A DNA stretch of 64,000 bases from Pseudomonas abietaniphila (GTDB lineage Bacteria > Pseudomonadota > Gammaproteobacteria > Pseudomonadales > Pseudomonadaceae). The position numbers and the translations under genes are program-made. Location of the stretch: NCBI RefSeq assembly GCF_900100795.1, contig NZ_FNCO01000007.1:62001-126000 (forward strand), written 5' to 3'. Positions within the stretch are counted from its first letter, which is position 1. The number at the start of each line of letters is the position of its first letter. This document shows, piece after piece, positions 48,466 through 58,654 of this stretch. The notes beneath the pieces were generated by a model. That model saw only the letters and a program-made list of their open reading frames with translations. It ran no database searches and was not told where the DNA came from.

Positions 48466-49629
48466 GTGATCGATGGGCAACCGCTAGCTTGCTTTCAGCC
48501 GTTCATCGATACCGCCACAGGCCGTATTGCCGGGATAGAAGCGTTGGGACGCCTGCGTCAGGATGACGGCCGCCTGCAATCGGTCGGCCCCCTGTTCGCA
48601 GACCCCAAACGGCCCGCTGCCGAGTTGCGTCGACTGGACCGCCTGATTCGGGATAACGCTCTGGGGCGTCTGCATGAGGTTCCTGGCGACTGGTTCCTGA
48701 GCCTCAATATTTCACCGCGCTGGATCAGCCGTCTGCGCCCCGGCCAACCGCTGCCAAGCCTCAAACAGTTGCAACGTCATGGCATCCCACCTCAGCGCAT
48801 CGTCTTCGAAATCACCGAACTGGGCGGCGACAGTCAGCGCTTGAGTGACGTCGTGGCGCGTTACCGTGAAGCCGGGGCGCGCATCGCCATCGACGACTTC
48901 GGCGCCGGTTATTCGCAACTGGATCGCGTCCTCGCATTGCAACCGGACATTCTCAAGCTGGACATGCGCCTGTTTCAGGCCGCTGCCCGCGGCGGACCCA
49001 GCAGCGATGTGGTCAGGGCCCTGGCCCAGATGGCTGAAAAAACGGGCTGCTGGATCATCGCCGAAGGTGTCGAAACCGAGGCCGAACTCCACTTCGCACT
49101 GGAGTGCGGCTCACGCTACGTGCAGGGCTTTCTGTTCGCCAAGGCAGAAATGGAGTTCTTCGCGGCCGATGCGTTTGTCGAACGATTCGCCGAACTGCGC
49201 GATCGCTACGTGATGCAGAAAGTGGTCGAGCGCGAGCGCCTGATGAATCTGCGCAAACAGCTCAGTCAGCTGATGCTGCGCCTGCAAGCCTGGGCCGAGG
49301 GCGATGCCCCTTTGGACGAGTTGCCGAACGTTCAGGAGTACCCCTGGCTTCTGCGGTTCTACCAGTGTGACCGACACGGCACGCAACTCACCCCCAACGT
49401 CGAGCGGCGCAACGGCGCGTGGACGGCCGATACCCGCTACCTGGGCCATAACTGGTCGTGGCGCCCCTACTTCTATCATCTGCTTGCAGAGGGTTGGCAT
49501 GAGCGGCGGTTGACGCTGTCCAACACCTACCGTGACGCCACCAGCAACCAGTACTGCCTCACCGCCGGGCAGTTCTTCGACAACGGACAGCGACTGTTGC
49601 TGATCGACGTCGACGCGGCGGGATTTTAA
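48466..49629 (+). CDS. EAL-domain phosphodiesterase with YkuI_C-like C-terminal sensor
   Basis: A 387-residue protein. The N-terminal EAL domain (GIEALGRLR, LSLNISPRW, FEITELGG, IDDFGAGYSQL, AEGVETEAEL) has the metal-binding residues. A C-terminal Cache-like EAL-associated domain (about 265-387: NVQEYPWLLRFYQCDRHGTQLTPNV, WSWRPYFYHLLAEG, SNTYRDATSNQYCLTAG) follows. No GGDEF domain is present, so it is predicted to degrade c-di-GMP. It starts at GTG, supported by a perfect GAGGAGG at 5 nt. An out-of-frame ATG lies 2 nt before it. Cytoplasmic. Confidence 0.92.
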   Translation: MIDGQPLACFQPFIDTATGRIAGIEALGRLRQDDGRLQSVGPLFADPKRPAAELRRLDRLIRDNALGRLHEVPGDWFLSLNISPRWISRLRPGQPLPSLKQLQRHGIPPQRIVFEITELGGDSQRLSDVVARYREAGARIAIDDFGAGYSQLDRVLALQPDILKLDMRLFQAAARGGPSSDVVRALAQMAEKTGCWIIAEGVETEAELHFALECGSRYVQGFLFAKAEMEFFAADAFVERFAELRDRYVMQKVVERERLMNLRKQLSQLMLRLQAWAEGDAPLDELPNVQEYPWLLRFYQCDRHGTQLTPNVERRNGAWTADTRYLGHNWSWRPYFYHLLAEGWHERRLTLSNTYRDATSNQYCLTAGQFFDNGQRLLLIDVDAAGF

Positions 49630-49714
49630 TCCCGCACTCGACCCCATCTTCTGCTTGCAGCCCGACGGACGAACCGGGAAGCTAGGCCGGTAATCACCCG
49701 ATGGAGTACCGGCC

Positions 49715-51046
49715 TTGGATTGGCAAACCCTGCTCACCCGCGAGCGCCTTGGCAAAACCCTGCACAGCCCTGAAGAACTGGGGCGCAGCCCGTTCCACAA
49801 GGACCACGACCGGATCATTTTCTCCGGCGCCTTTCGCCGACTCGGACGTAAGACCCAGGTTCACCCGGTCACCAGTAATGACCACATTCACACACGGTTG
49901 ACCCACTCACTGGAAGTCAGCTGCGTGGGCCGTTCGCTGGGCATGCGTGTCGGCGAAACCCTGCGCAGCGCGCTGCCCGACTGGTGTGAGCCGAGCGATC
50001 TGGGCATGGTCGTGCAATCGGCGTGTCTGGCCCACGACATTGGCAATCCACCGTTCGGCCACTCCGGCGAAGACGCGATTCGCAACTGGTTCAAGCAAGC
50101 GGCCGGACGCGGCTGGCTGGATGGCATGAGCGAGGTTGAGCGCAACGACTTCCTTAACTTCGAAGGCAACGCCCAGGGTTTCCGGGTCCTGACCCAGCTC
50201 GAATATCACCAGTTCGAAGGTGGCACCCGGCTCACCTACGCGACACTGGGCACCTACCTGAAATACCCGTGGACCGCCCGGCACGCCGACTCTCTTGGGT
50301 ACAAGAAGCACAAGTTCGGCTGCTATCAGAGCGAGCTGCCGATCCTGGAGCAGATCGCTCACAAGCTCGGCCTTCCGCAGCTGGAAGAACAGCGCTGGGC
50401 ACGCCACCCACTGGTCTATCTCATGGAGGCGGCTGACGACATCTGTTACGCCTTGATTGACCTTGAGGACGGGCTGGAGATGGAGTTGCTGACCTACCCG
50501 GAAGTGGAATCCCTGCTGCTGGGCCTGGTAGGCGACGACCTGCCCGAGACCTATCGTCAACTCGGCCCGGGTGATTCCCGTCGACGCAAGCTGGCGATCC
50601 TGCGCGGCAAAGCGATCGAACACCTGACCAATGCAGCCGCACGCGCCTTCGTCGAGCAACAGGATGCATTGCTTGCGGGCACGTTGCAGGGCGACTTGGT
50701 AGAGCACATGCACGGACCGGCCAAGCGCTGCGTCCTGAATGCCAAGGACATGGCACGCAAGAAAATCTTCCAGGACAAACGCAAGACCCTGCACGAGATC
50801 GGCGCCTACACCACGCTGGAGATTCTGTTGAACGCGTTCTGTGGCGCCGCACTGGAGCAATTTGGCGGCCATACACCGTCGTTCAAAAGCCGACGCATTC
50901 TGGATCTGCTGGGCAACAGCGCGCCGGATCCGAAGGCGCCCCTGCACACGTCCTTCCTGCGGGTCATCGATTTCATCGCGGGCATGACTGACAGTTACGC
51001 CAGCGAAATGGCTCGCGAGATGACGGGCCGTTCGAGCCCGATCTGA
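49715..51046 (+). CDS. dgt: Deoxyguanosinetriphosphate triphosphohydrolase-like protein (dGTPase)
   Basis: A 443-residue HD-domain enzyme of the Dgt family, hydrolysing dNTP to deoxynucleoside and PPPi. The HD metal motif is [12 protein letters not shown] with [18 protein letters not shown]. The [23 protein letters not shown] opening and [19 protein letters not shown] are typical. It starts at TTG (49715), the correct frame with GGAG 8 nt upstream. An ATG at 49701 is out of frame. It is likely cytoplasmic. Confidence 0.95.
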   Translation: MDWQTLLTRERLGKTLHSPEELGRSPFHKDHDRIIFSGAFRRLGRKTQVHPVTSNDHIHTRLTHSLEVSCVGRSLGMRVGETLRSALPDWCEPSDLGMVVQSACLAHDIGNPPFGHSGEDAIRNWFKQAAGRGWLDGMSEVERNDFLNFEGNAQGFRVLTQLEYHQFEGGTRLTYATLGTYLKYPWTARHADSLGYKKHKFGCYQSELPILEQIAHKLGLPQLEEQRWARHPLVYLMEAADDICYALIDLEDGLEMELLTYPEVESLLLGLVGDDLPETYRQLGPGDSRRRKLAILRGKAIEHLTNAAARAFVEQQDALLAGTLQGDLVEHMHGPAKRCVLNAKDMARKKIFQDKRKTLHEIGAYTTLEILLNAFCGAALEQFGGHTPSFKSRRILDLLGNSAPDPKAPLHTSFLRVIDFIAGMTDSYASEMAREMTGRSSPI

Positions 51047-51088
51047 ACCGCCAGGGCTGACGCGACCGAATCAGCCTGATCGTTCAGC

Positions 51089-51124
51089 AGCCCGAATTCC
51101 GTCAGGAGTTTGGGCTTTTCTTTT
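51089..51124 (+). terminator. Rho-independent terminator downstream of dgt
   Basis: An AGCCCGAA/TTTGGGCT stem (one mismatch) with a 12-nt loop is followed by a T-rich run (TTTTCTTTT). Beyond it, up to 51349, nothing identifiable is present. Confidence 0.75.
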
Positions 51125-51349
51125 CATGACATCCGGAAAAGAAAACCGAATCTTCGGATGTTTCCCACGCACCAATCAGACTCGTCCTATCGCCGCCCTC
51201 ACACCTCTACCGAATAATCCGCCAGCTCGTTAACGCCGGCAGACTCGAGTCATTACCTGCTCGCCGACCTCATTCGCAACCACTCCTGTCGAGCGCCCCG
51301 TCCCGTGGCTGCGCCCGATCAGGGTTTGTCGCTCAGCCTGGAAAGACCG

Positions 51350-51748
51350 ATGTTCAAACGCAACCTGCGAATCCTGCTGGTAGAGGACCACCCGTTCCAG
51401 CTCATCGCCCTGCAGATTTTGCTCAACAACCATGGCCTTTACCTGCTGACACCGGCCTTGAATGCCCGTGAGGCGCTCGCCGCGCTGGAACGCAGCGACA
51501 AACCCTACGACCTGCTGCTGTGCGATCAGCGTCTGCCGGACATGTGCGGCATCGAACTGGTGGAGAAAGCCAGCCAGCATGGATGGGTCGATCACGCCGT
51601 GCTGCTCAGCGGTCTCGATGCCTCGCAACTGGCCGACATCGAACGCGAGGCCCGGGCGCGAGGCGTCCCATTATTGGGCTGCCTGAACAAGCCACTGAAC
51701 ACGCTGGAACTCTTACGACTCATTACGCCCACGGACAGTGACCCCTGA
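51350..51748 (+). CDS. Stand-alone response-regulator receiver protein
   Basis: A 132-residue single REC domain with phosphoacceptor D59 (LLLCDQRLPD), acidic pair E12-D13, and K114 in LNKPLNTLELL. There is no output domain. The ATG at 51350 has an upstream GGAAAG and gives a compact receiver; the GTG at 51305 would add 15 extra residues. It is encoded 380 bp before a BvgA-type regulator and a BvgS-type hybrid kinase, so it could be an extra phosphate sink or adaptor for that system. Confidence 0.92.
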   Translation: MFKRNLRILLVEDHPFQLIALQILLNNHGLYLLTPALNAREALAALERSDKPYDLLLCDQRLPDMCGIELVEKASQHGWVDHAVLLSGLDASQLADIEREARARGVPLLGCLNKPLNTLELLRLITPTDSDP

Positions 51749-52127
51749 CGCTTCTTGAACATCTCACGGACACTTAACTGCACCCGACTGCGAATAACGA
51801 CTATGTTTTTACGCTAAGTTTTCGCGGACATCCCGCACAGGCTTGCTGTCTGAAAACATCAATCGCTTAGAGGGAGCGCCGCCGATATACGCCCGTGCAG
51901 GATCAAGACTGTTCGAAATAAACATATTTATTCTGATAACTTTTTCAACGTAGAAAACCTCGACTTTTTTAAACATTTATGGTCCCCATGGATATTGACG
52001 TACGTCAATGCGGTAATTTTTGTAGGATCTTTCCCATATACCGTTGCAGGCCTGTTCTCTTCATGTGCGCCTTCCAACATCTGGGATATGGTGCGTGCAT
52101 TCTTCGCTGCTTGTTATGGATTGAATC
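51749..52127. promoter_or_regulatory. AT-rich 379-bp region with a 16-bp perfect palindrome
   Basis: ATTGACGTACGTCAAT at 51994-52009 is a perfect palindrome, 118 bp upstream of the NarL-family regulator start. The surrounding 51890-52030 segment is conspicuously AT-rich compared with its neighbours. It is a good candidate operator for the regulator itself. No gene is seen in the gap. Confidence 0.55.
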
Positions 52128-52754
52128 ATGAACTCAGTTTTTATCATTGACGATCACCCGGTCATTCGCATGGCCATCCGAATGCTGCTGGAAAACGAAA
52201 ATTACGAGATTGTCGGCGAGACCGATAATGGCGTGGACGCCATGCAGATGGTGCGCGAATGCATGCCAGACCTCATCATTCTCGATATCAGCATCCCCAA
52301 ACTCGATGGCCTGGAAGTGCTGTCGCGCTTCAATGCGATGAACCTTCCGGCAAAGATTCTTGTGCTGACGGCGCAAGCGCCCAGCCTGTTCGCAATACGC
52401 TGCATGCAATCGGGCGCGGCGGGATATGTCTGCAAGCAGGAAGACCTCACAGAACTTGTCAGTTCGGTGAAAGCCGTACTTTCCGGCTACAATTATTTCC
52501 CGAGCCAGGCGCTCGCCACTGCCACCACACAAATCGGTGACCCTAACGAACTCGAACGTTTCAAGCTGGTCAATGACCGCGAACTCATGGTCTTGCAGTT
52601 ATTTGCCCAGGGCCGGACAAACAAGGAAATCGCCAAGGGCATGTTTCTCAGCAACAAGACCGTGAGTACATACAAAACCCGTCTGATGCAAAAACTCAAA
52701 GCCAAAACTCTGGTAGAACTTATCGAGATGGCAAAACGTAACGCGCTAGTGTGA
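52128..52754 (+). CDS. BvgA/EvgA-type NarL-family response regulator
   Basis: A 208-residue two-domain regulator. REC has D8, D9 and phosphoacceptor D53 (LIILDISIP). The C-terminal LuxR/NarL HTH is NDRELMVLQLFAQGRTNKEIAKGMFLSNKTVSTYKTRLMQKL. Its stop overlaps the kinase GTG start by 2 bp (GTGTGA), so the pair is translationally coupled. It is the partner of the BvgS-like kinase that follows. Confidence 0.94.
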   Translation: MNSVFIIDDHPVIRMAIRMLLENENYEIVGETDNGVDAMQMVRECMPDLIILDISIPKLDGLEVLSRFNAMNLPAKILVLTAQAPSLFAIRCMQSGAAGYVCKQEDLTELVSSVKAVLSGYNYFPSQALATATTQIGDPNELERFKLVNDRELMVLQLFAQGRTNKEIAKGMFLSNKTVSTYKTRLMQKLKAKTLVELIEMAKRNALV

Positions 52755-55700
52755 GAAACAGGATGTCGAAGGGGATAAAGGACTATTGGATAGCGGCCGT
52801 ACTTGTTTGCCTGAGCATCACGCCCCAGGCTCAATCCGTTGCTGCCGAACGCTATACCCTGCTGAGTCGCTCCAACCCCGCGCACATGGACGTGACGCTG
52901 GACCGAACCCAATGGCAGTGGGTACGTAACAAACGCGAATTGGTTCTAGGCACCTCGGCGCCTGACTACCCCCCTTTCGACATGACCCTCACCGGTCACG
53001 ACTACGAAGGCTTCACGGCAGATTACGTCGGCATCCTCGGTCGCGCACTGGATCTGCCAGTCCGGGTGCTGCGCTATGGATCCCGCGACCTCGCCATCCA
53101 GGCGCTGTCGAACGGCGAGATCGATCTGCTCGGCAGCGCCAACGGCTACGAAGCGGCCGCGCAAAATATCACGTTGTCATTACCCTATGCGGTCGACCAA
53201 CCGGTACTGGTGACGCGTGTCGGCGAAAGCCGCCCGTTGACCGAGGGCCTCAACGCCCTGCGCCTGAGCATGGCCTATCACTACCTGCCCCCCGAAGAGA
53301 TTGCAGCGCTGTACCCCAAAGCGCGCCTGCAGACCTTTCCCTCGTTTCAGAGCGCGATCAATGCCGTGGCCTTCAATCAGGCAGATGTCTTCCTGGGCGA
53401 CGCCATTTCCACGCATTACGTCATCAACAAGGGTTACCTCAATAACGTGCAGATGGCCAATTTCGGCAAGCACGAAGCCAATGGTTTCAGCTTCGCGGTG
53501 CGCACCGGTAACACCGCGTTGCTGGAGATCGTGAACCTGATCCTCAAGGGCATTCCCATCGAGGAGCGCATCGCGATTTCCAAGCGCTGGGGCGCTGGCA
53601 GCGACCTGATGCTGACCGATCAGAAGTTACAGCTGACCCAGCGTGAAGAGCGCTGGATCGCCCAGCACCCGACGATCCGGGTGGTGATCAACGATGCCTA
53701 CGCCCCGCTCACCTTCTTTGACGCCAGCGGTAATTTTCGCGGCGTGACAGCCGACCTGCTCGACCTGATCAGACTCAGGACCGGATTGCGATTCGAGGTC
53801 ACCCATGCGCCCAGCATGAACGACATGATGAACCGGCTCAGTCAGGGGCAGGCCGATCTGATCGGTGCGATGGTCCCGAGCGACGAACGTGAAAATCGCT
53901 TCAACTTCAGTCGCCCTTACATGGACAACCCGTTCGTGCTGGTGACCCGCAAGGAAACATCCAGCCCCGCCAACCTTGATCAACTGGACGGCAAACGCAT
54001 CGCCTTGACCCTGGGCAGCCCGATCCTGCCGTACCTGCAGCAGGCATACCCGGGCATTTATCCCGTGGAGGTCGACAACCCCGCACAGGCACTGGACATG
54101 CTCGCTCATGGCCGCGTGGAAGGCACCATCACCTCGCTGTTCAGCGCCAGTTATTTCCTGTCCTCGCGCGCCCTTCACGATGCCTTGCAGATGCGCGTCA
54201 CCGTTGGCCAGGAGCCCGCCCGCATCGCCATGGCGACCTCCCGCAATGCCACGGAACTCAGCGCCATTATCGACAAGGCGCTATCAAGCATCGCACCCGA
54301 AGACCTTGCGGTGATCAACAACCGTTGGCGGACCTACATTCCACCTGGCCGCGGTGGATGGCAGGACTACCAGCTACTGGTCTATCAGATCGTCGCCGGC
54401 GCCAGCCTGCTGCTGTTTGGGTCGCTTGCCTGGAATGCGTGGATGCGCCGCCAGATCAAACAACGCGAACGCGCCGAACGCGCCTTGAGCGACCAGTTCG
54501 AGTTCATGAGCGCATTGGTCAACGGCACGCCGCACCCCATATACGTACGGGACCGCAACGGCCTGCTGCAGATGTGCAACGAAAGCTACCTGACGGCGTT
54601 CTCCGCCAAGCGCGAAGAGGTGATCGGCATGACCATCCTGGAAGGCGTGCTGAGCGATGTCCAGGAAGCACAACAGTATGTGGCGGACTACCAGACCGTC
54701 ATGGAGCAGGACACGCCACTGATCCTTGATCGATCACTGCACATCGGCGACCGGTCGTTGACCATCTATCACTGGATCCTGCCTTTTCGCGATTCGCTCG
54801 GTAAAGTCCAGGGCATCATCGGCGGCTGGATAGACATCAGTGAGCGACGTCAGTTGATCGAGGAATTGCAGACCGCCAAACAGCAAGCCGATGACGCCAA
54901 CCGCGCCAAAAGCACCTTTCTCGCCACCATGAGCCATGAGATACGCACGCCGATGAACGCAGTCATCGGGATGCTGGAGCTCGCGCTCAAACGGGCGGAT
55001 CAAGGTCAACTCGATCGCCCCGCCATCGAGGTCGCCTACAGTTCGGCCAAGGATCTGCTGGAACTGATCGGCGACATTCTCGACATCGCCCGTATCGAAT
55101 CCGGGCGCCTGACCTTGAGCCCCGAGCGTGCCAACCTGCGCCAGCTCGTGGAGTCGGTGGTCAGGGTGTTCGATGGCCTCGCGCGTCAGAAGAGCCTGAC
55201 GCTGCAACTGGATCTGGACAGCCGAATCAACGTCGACGTACTGATCGATCCCCTGCGGTTCAAACAGATTCTCTCCAACCTGATCAGCAACGCCATCAAG
55301 TTCACCCAGGAGGGCCAGGTCCGCATCAGCCTGCAGGTCGAAGACTCTTCCCACGAACAACAGATCCGTCTTGAAGTGATCATTCAGGACAGCGGTATCG
55401 GCATCACCGAAGACGACCAGTTGCGCCTCTTTGCCCCTTTTGCACAAGCCGACAACAGCGGTCACCTCGCCCGGACAGGCGCAGGGCTCGGGCTCGTCAT
55501 TTGCCGCAGCCTGTGCGAAATGATGGGCGGCACACTGGCCCTCCACAGCCAGCCAGGCCAGGGCACACAGGTTCAAATGATGTTCGAACTGACCTCACTC
55601 GACCCGGTCGCAAATCTGGCGCCCGTGCGGGAGGACGACGAGCGCGCCTGCGCGACACTGGACATTTTGGTGGTCGACGATCATCCGGCCAATCGCCTGC

Positions 55701-56419
55701 TGCTGTGCCAGCAGCTGGGCTTTCTGGGCCATCGCTGCGACGTCGCCGAACAAGGCGCTCAAGGCCTGGAGCGGTGGCTGGCCCGCCCGTTCGATCTGGT
55801 GATCGTCGACTGCAACATGCCGGTGATGAATGGTTACGACCTGACCCGGGCCATACGCACCCATGAACGGGGGCATGCACAGGCGCCATGCACCGTGCTC
55901 GGTTTCACCGCCAACGCGCAGCCAGAGGAGAAACAGCGTTGCCGTGATGCGGGAATGGACGACTGCCTCTTCAAACCGATCAGTCTGACCGCGCTCAACG
56001 ACCGACTGTCCCGAGTCGCCGCCAGGCCAGCCAACCAGAACCAGACGGCAGACGTTGCGGCGTTCGACATGGCAAGCATCGTGGCATTGACCGGTAATCG
56101 CCCCGAGATGATTCAGCACCTGATCAGCCAACTGATCACCAGCAGTCGGGACGATGTCGAAGAATTGTGCGAAGTGAGCGCGCGAGGCAGCACCGAAGCG
56201 ATCAAGGACGTCGCGCACAAGATCAAAGGTGCGGCCCGGATCATCAGCGCCCGCACTGTCATCGATCTGTGCGAACGACTCGAGGAGGCGTGTGACGCCG
56301 CCGCTTCAGGGTCGACCCTTTCGGCCCATACCGAAGCGTTGGTGAAGGCAATGGCCGCGCTCGAACTCGGCCTGTTGAAGCACCGGCAGCCCGCACGCCA
56401 GGGTTTTACAGAAGGGTAA
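52751..56419 (+). CDS. BvgS/EvgS-type unorthodox hybrid sensor kinase
   Basis: A 1,222-residue inner-membrane kinase. It has a signal peptide and two periplasmic SBP_bac_3 (Venus flytrap) domains (about 45-285 and 295-540), then a TM helix (YQIVAGASLLLFGSLAWNAW) and a PAS domain. HisKA has His729 (TMSHEIRTPMN), followed by HATPase_c, a REC with Asp1020 (VIVDCNMPVMNG) and an HPt with His1156 (DVAHKIKGAARI). These residue numbers use the GTG start at 52751. An ATG at 52763 is the alternative start. It passes phosphate to the upstream regulator by His-Asp-His-Asp relay. The ligand is unknown; VFT domains often bind amino acids or organic acids. Confidence 0.95.
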   Translation: MRNRMSKGIKDYWIAAVLVCLSITPQAQSVAAERYTLLSRSNPAHMDVTLDRTQWQWVRNKRELVLGTSAPDYPPFDMTLTGHDYEGFTADYVGILGRALDLPVRVLRYGSRDLAIQALSNGEIDLLGSANGYEAAAQNITLSLPYAVDQPVLVTRVGESRPLTEGLNALRLSMAYHYLPPEEIAALYPKARLQTFPSFQSAINAVAFNQADVFLGDAISTHYVINKGYLNNVQMANFGKHEANGFSFAVRTGNTALLEIVNLILKGIPIEERIAISKRWGAGSDLMLTDQKLQLTQREERWIAQHPTIRVVINDAYAPLTFFDASGNFRGVTADLLDLIRLRTGLRFEVTHAPSMNDMMNRLSQGQADLIGAMVPSDERENRFNFSRPYMDNPFVLVTRKETSSPANLDQLDGKRIALTLGSPILPYLQQAYPGIYPVEVDNPAQALDMLAHGRVEGTITSLFSASYFLSSRALHDALQMRVTVGQEPARIAMATSRNATELSAIIDKALSSIAPEDLAVINNRWRTYIPPGRGGWQDYQLLVYQIVAGASLLLFGSLAWNAWMRRQIKQRERAERALSDQFEFMSALVNGTPHPIYVRDRNGLLQMCNESYLTAFSAKREEVIGMTILEGVLSDVQEAQQYVADYQTVMEQDTPLILDRSLHIGDRSLTIYHWILPFRDSLGKVQGIIGGWIDISERRQLIEELQTAKQQADDANRAKSTFLATMSHEIRTPMNAVIGMLELALKRADQGQLDRPAIEVAYSSAKDLLELIGDILDIARIESGRLTLSPERANLRQLVESVVRVFDGLARQKSLTLQLDLDSRINVDVLIDPLRFKQILSNLISNAIKFTQEGQVRISLQVEDSSHEQQIRLEVIIQDSGIGITEDDQLRLFAPFAQADNSGHLARTGAGLGLVICRSLCEMMGGTLALHSQPGQGTQVQMMFELTSLDPVANLAPVREDDERACATLDILVVDDHPANRLLLCQQLGFLGHRCDVAEQGAQGLERWLARPFDLVIVDCNMPVMNGYDLTRAIRTHERGHAQAPCTVLGFTANAQPEEKQRCRDAGMDDCLFKPISLTALNDRLSRVAARPANQNQTADVAAFDMASIVALTGNRPEMIQHLISQLITSSRDDVEELCEVSARGSTEAIKDVAHKIKGAARIISARTVIDLCERLEEACDAAASGSTLSAHTEALVKAMAALELGLLKHRQPARQGFTEG

Positions 56420-56423
56420 ACAT

Positions 56424-56461
56424 AAAAAAGGGAAGCAGGCTCGTCGCCTGCTTCCCTTTTT
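56424..56461. terminator. Bidirectional terminator between the hybrid kinase gene and yggL
   Basis: An AAAAGGGAAGCAGGC/GCCTGCTTCCCTTTT stem with a 5-nt loop, flanked by A and T runs, serves both convergent genes. Confidence 0.95.
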
Positions 56462-56477
56462 GCCCACTTGACTGCGA

Positions 56478-56822
56478 TCAGGCAGGCTTGTTGATTTGCT
56501 TTTCCGGGTACCAGGCGTCCAGCAGCGGGCTGACTTCAACCTTGGTCAACTCTTCACGAGCCTTCAACCAGCTCTCAACGGTTGCGCGTTGCTCTTCGGT
56601 AACCGAACCACGGTTCGCGAGGCAGACCAGACCGTAGTCATCGCCACCGACGTAATCCAGACCGTTGGCATCCATCGCTTCTTCCAGGAAGGCGTCGAGG
56701 AACGCTTCGATCTCCTCGTCGCCCAGGTTTTCCTTGAAATCCAGGTTCAGTTCAAAACCCAGCTCCTGGAATTCATCCACGCAGAGTTTTTTGCGCAGAC
56801 GGCGGGAACGGTTAGTCGCCAT
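56478..56822 (-). CDS. yggL: YggL family 50S ribosome-binding protein (DUF469)
   Basis: A 114-residue acidic protein (MATNRSRRLRKKLCVDEFQELGFELNL, DAFLEEAMDANGLDYVGGDDYGLVCLANRGSVTEEQRATVESWL). It matches the DUF469/YggL family, reported as ribosome associated. Monocistronic, cytoplasmic. Confidence 0.94.
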   Translation of the reverse strand: MATNRSRRLRKKLCVDEFQELGFELNLDFKENLGDEEIEAFLDAFLEEAMDANGLDYVGGDDYGLVCLANRGSVTEEQRATVESWLKAREELTKVEVSPLLDAWYPEKQINKPA

Positions 56823-57143
56823 GGAAACATCCTCAAAAGTAAAATATCGGGCGGCACTCTACCAGCTTGGCCGCACAAAAGCCCGAAACCCGCGCCATCA
56901 GGCGACGACGCAGCACAGAAAATCGCGTTTTAACGTGACAATCCGGTGGCATTTGAAAAAATAGCCCGGTTTGACGGCCCTACCCCGGCGCAAGTCACGA
57001 AAGCTTGGGGCATAATGCCGCTTTATCAGGTCGCCATGTTTCAGCCGCTTAGGGGAGACACTATTTTTCGGCTACCTTTTTTACGTCACGAGGGAATCCA
57101 TCCCCTCCTATGTTCCCCTCTTTACGCAGTAGGGTTTTATTGA
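56823..57143. other. 321-bp region between yggL and dacB
   Basis: A CATAAT -10-like box lies near 57011-57016, but I find no good -35 partner. No gene is convincing. The final 100 bp before dacB have no recognisable regulatory motif beyond a weak ribosome-binding stretch (AGGG). Confidence 0.35.
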
Positions 57144-58610
57144 ATGATCAAGTCTTTGCGTCCGCTGTTTTTTGCCACCCTGCTTCTGCCGATTTCAATC
57201 TCCGTTTCTGCTGCCCCGATTAATACTGCCCTGCCTCCCAAGGTCCAGGAAGCCATCAAGGCAAGCAAACTCGATAACAACGCCCTTTCGCTGGTCATGC
57301 TGCCTGTCACAGGGCCTGGCACTCCGACCGTCTTCAACGCCGACGTTTCGGTCAACCCTGCTTCGACCATGAAGCTGGTGACCACGTACGCCGCGCTGGA
57401 AATGCTCGGCCCGACCCATCAATGGAAAACCGAGTTCTACACCGATGGCACCCTGAGCAACGGCGTGTTGCGCGGCAACCTCTACCTCAAGGGAGGTGGC
57501 GATCCGAAGCTGAACATGGAGAAGCTCTGGCTGTTGATGCGAGATCTGCGCGCCAACGGTGTGCAGCAGATCACGGGGGACCTGGTCCTGGACCGTAGCC
57601 ACTTCATTCAGCCGCAATTGCCGGTGTTCGATGACGACGGCAATGACAAGAACAAGCCGTTCCTGGTTCGCCCGGACTCGTTGATGGTCAACCTCAAGGC
57701 CCTGCGCTTCGTGACTCGCAACGACGGCGGCAAGATTCTGGTGTCGGTGGAGCCGCCGATTGCCGCGATCCACATCAATAATCAGGTCAAGGCGCTGTCC
57801 TCGAACAAGTGCACGGGCGATGTGCTGTACAACCCGGTTCCGGAAGCCGATGGCGGTATCACGGTTACGGTTTCCGGCCAGCTGGGCGACGGTTGCAACT
57901 CGCAGACGTATCTGTCGCTGCTCGATCATCCGACCTACACCGCAGGTGCCGTTCGCGCCATCTGGCAAGAACTGGGCGGCACGATCCTCGGCAAGGACCG
58001 TCTGGACGTCGTGCCTGGCGGCGCAAAGTTGCTGGCCAAAGCCTACTCGCCAGACCTGGCCGAGATCATTCGCGACATCAACAAATTCAGTAACAACACC
58101 ATGGCCCAGCAGTTGTTCCTGAGCCTGGGGTCGGAGTTCCGCAATGAAGCCGACGGCGATGACGCAAAGGCCGCACAGCGCGTGATTCGTCAGTGGCTGG
58201 CAAAGAAAGGCATTACTGCGCCGCATCTGGTCATGGAAAACGGATCGGGGCTTTCCCGCGCTGAACGCGTCAGCGCCCGTGAGATGGCACAGATGCTTCA
58301 GGCCGCGTGGAACAGCCCGTATCAGGCAGAGTTCATGAGTTCGCTGCCGCTGGCAGGCATGGACGGCACCATGCGCAAGCGCCTGAAACGGACCGCCTTG
58401 CGCGGCGAAGCGCACATCAAGACCGGCACCTTGAATACGGTCCGTGCGATCGCGGGCTTCAGCCGCGACAGCAACGGCAACACCTGGGTCGTCGTCGCCA
58501 TCCTTAACGACCCACGTCCATGGGGCGCGTCGTCGGTGCTCGATGAAGTATTGGTGAGCATGTTCAATCAGCCAAAACTGGCCAATACCGCCATCTCGTT
58601 GCAGCAGTAA
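57144..58610 (+). CDS. dacB: D-alanyl-D-alanine carboxypeptidase/endopeptidase (PBP4, DacB)
   Basis: A 488-residue class C penicillin-binding protein that trims or cleaves peptidoglycan cross-links in the periplasm. The signal peptide is MIKSLRPLFFATLLLPISISVSAAP. The catalytic SxxK is S74-T-M-K77 (NPASTMKLVTTYAAL). SxN is in NKFSNNTMAQQLFL, and the KTG triad is in HIKTGTLNTVRAIAGF. The length and insert after SxxK are typical of DacB. Confidence 0.96.
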   Translation: MIKSLRPLFFATLLLPISISVSAAPINTALPPKVQEAIKASKLDNNALSLVMLPVTGPGTPTVFNADVSVNPASTMKLVTTYAALEMLGPTHQWKTEFYTDGTLSNGVLRGNLYLKGGGDPKLNMEKLWLLMRDLRANGVQQITGDLVLDRSHFIQPQLPVFDDDGNDKNKPFLVRPDSLMVNLKALRFVTRNDGGKILVSVEPPIAAIHINNQVKALSSNKCTGDVLYNPVPEADGGITVTVSGQLGDGCNSQTYLSLLDHPTYTAGAVRAIWQELGGTILGKDRLDVVPGGAKLLAKAYSPDLAEIIRDINKFSNNTMAQQLFLSLGSEFRNEADGDDAKAAQRVIRQWLAKKGITAPHLVMENGSGLSRAERVSAREMAQMLQAAWNSPYQAEFMSSLPLAGMDGTMRKRLKRTALRGEAHIKTGTLNTVRAIAGFSRDSNGNTWVVVAILNDPRPWGASSVLDEVLVSMFNQPKLANTAISLQQ

Positions 58611-58622
58611 CCTTTCAAGCCT

Positions 58623-58654
58623 CGTGCGCGCTGCCGTTCAACACAGCGCGCACG
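58623..58654. terminator. GC-rich hairpin downstream of dacB
   Basis: An 11-bp perfect stem (CGTGCGCGCTG/CAGCGCGCACG) with a 10-nt loop lies 13 bp after the dacB stop. No T run follows, so it may be a weak terminator or an mRNA-stabilising structure. Confidence 0.5.
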
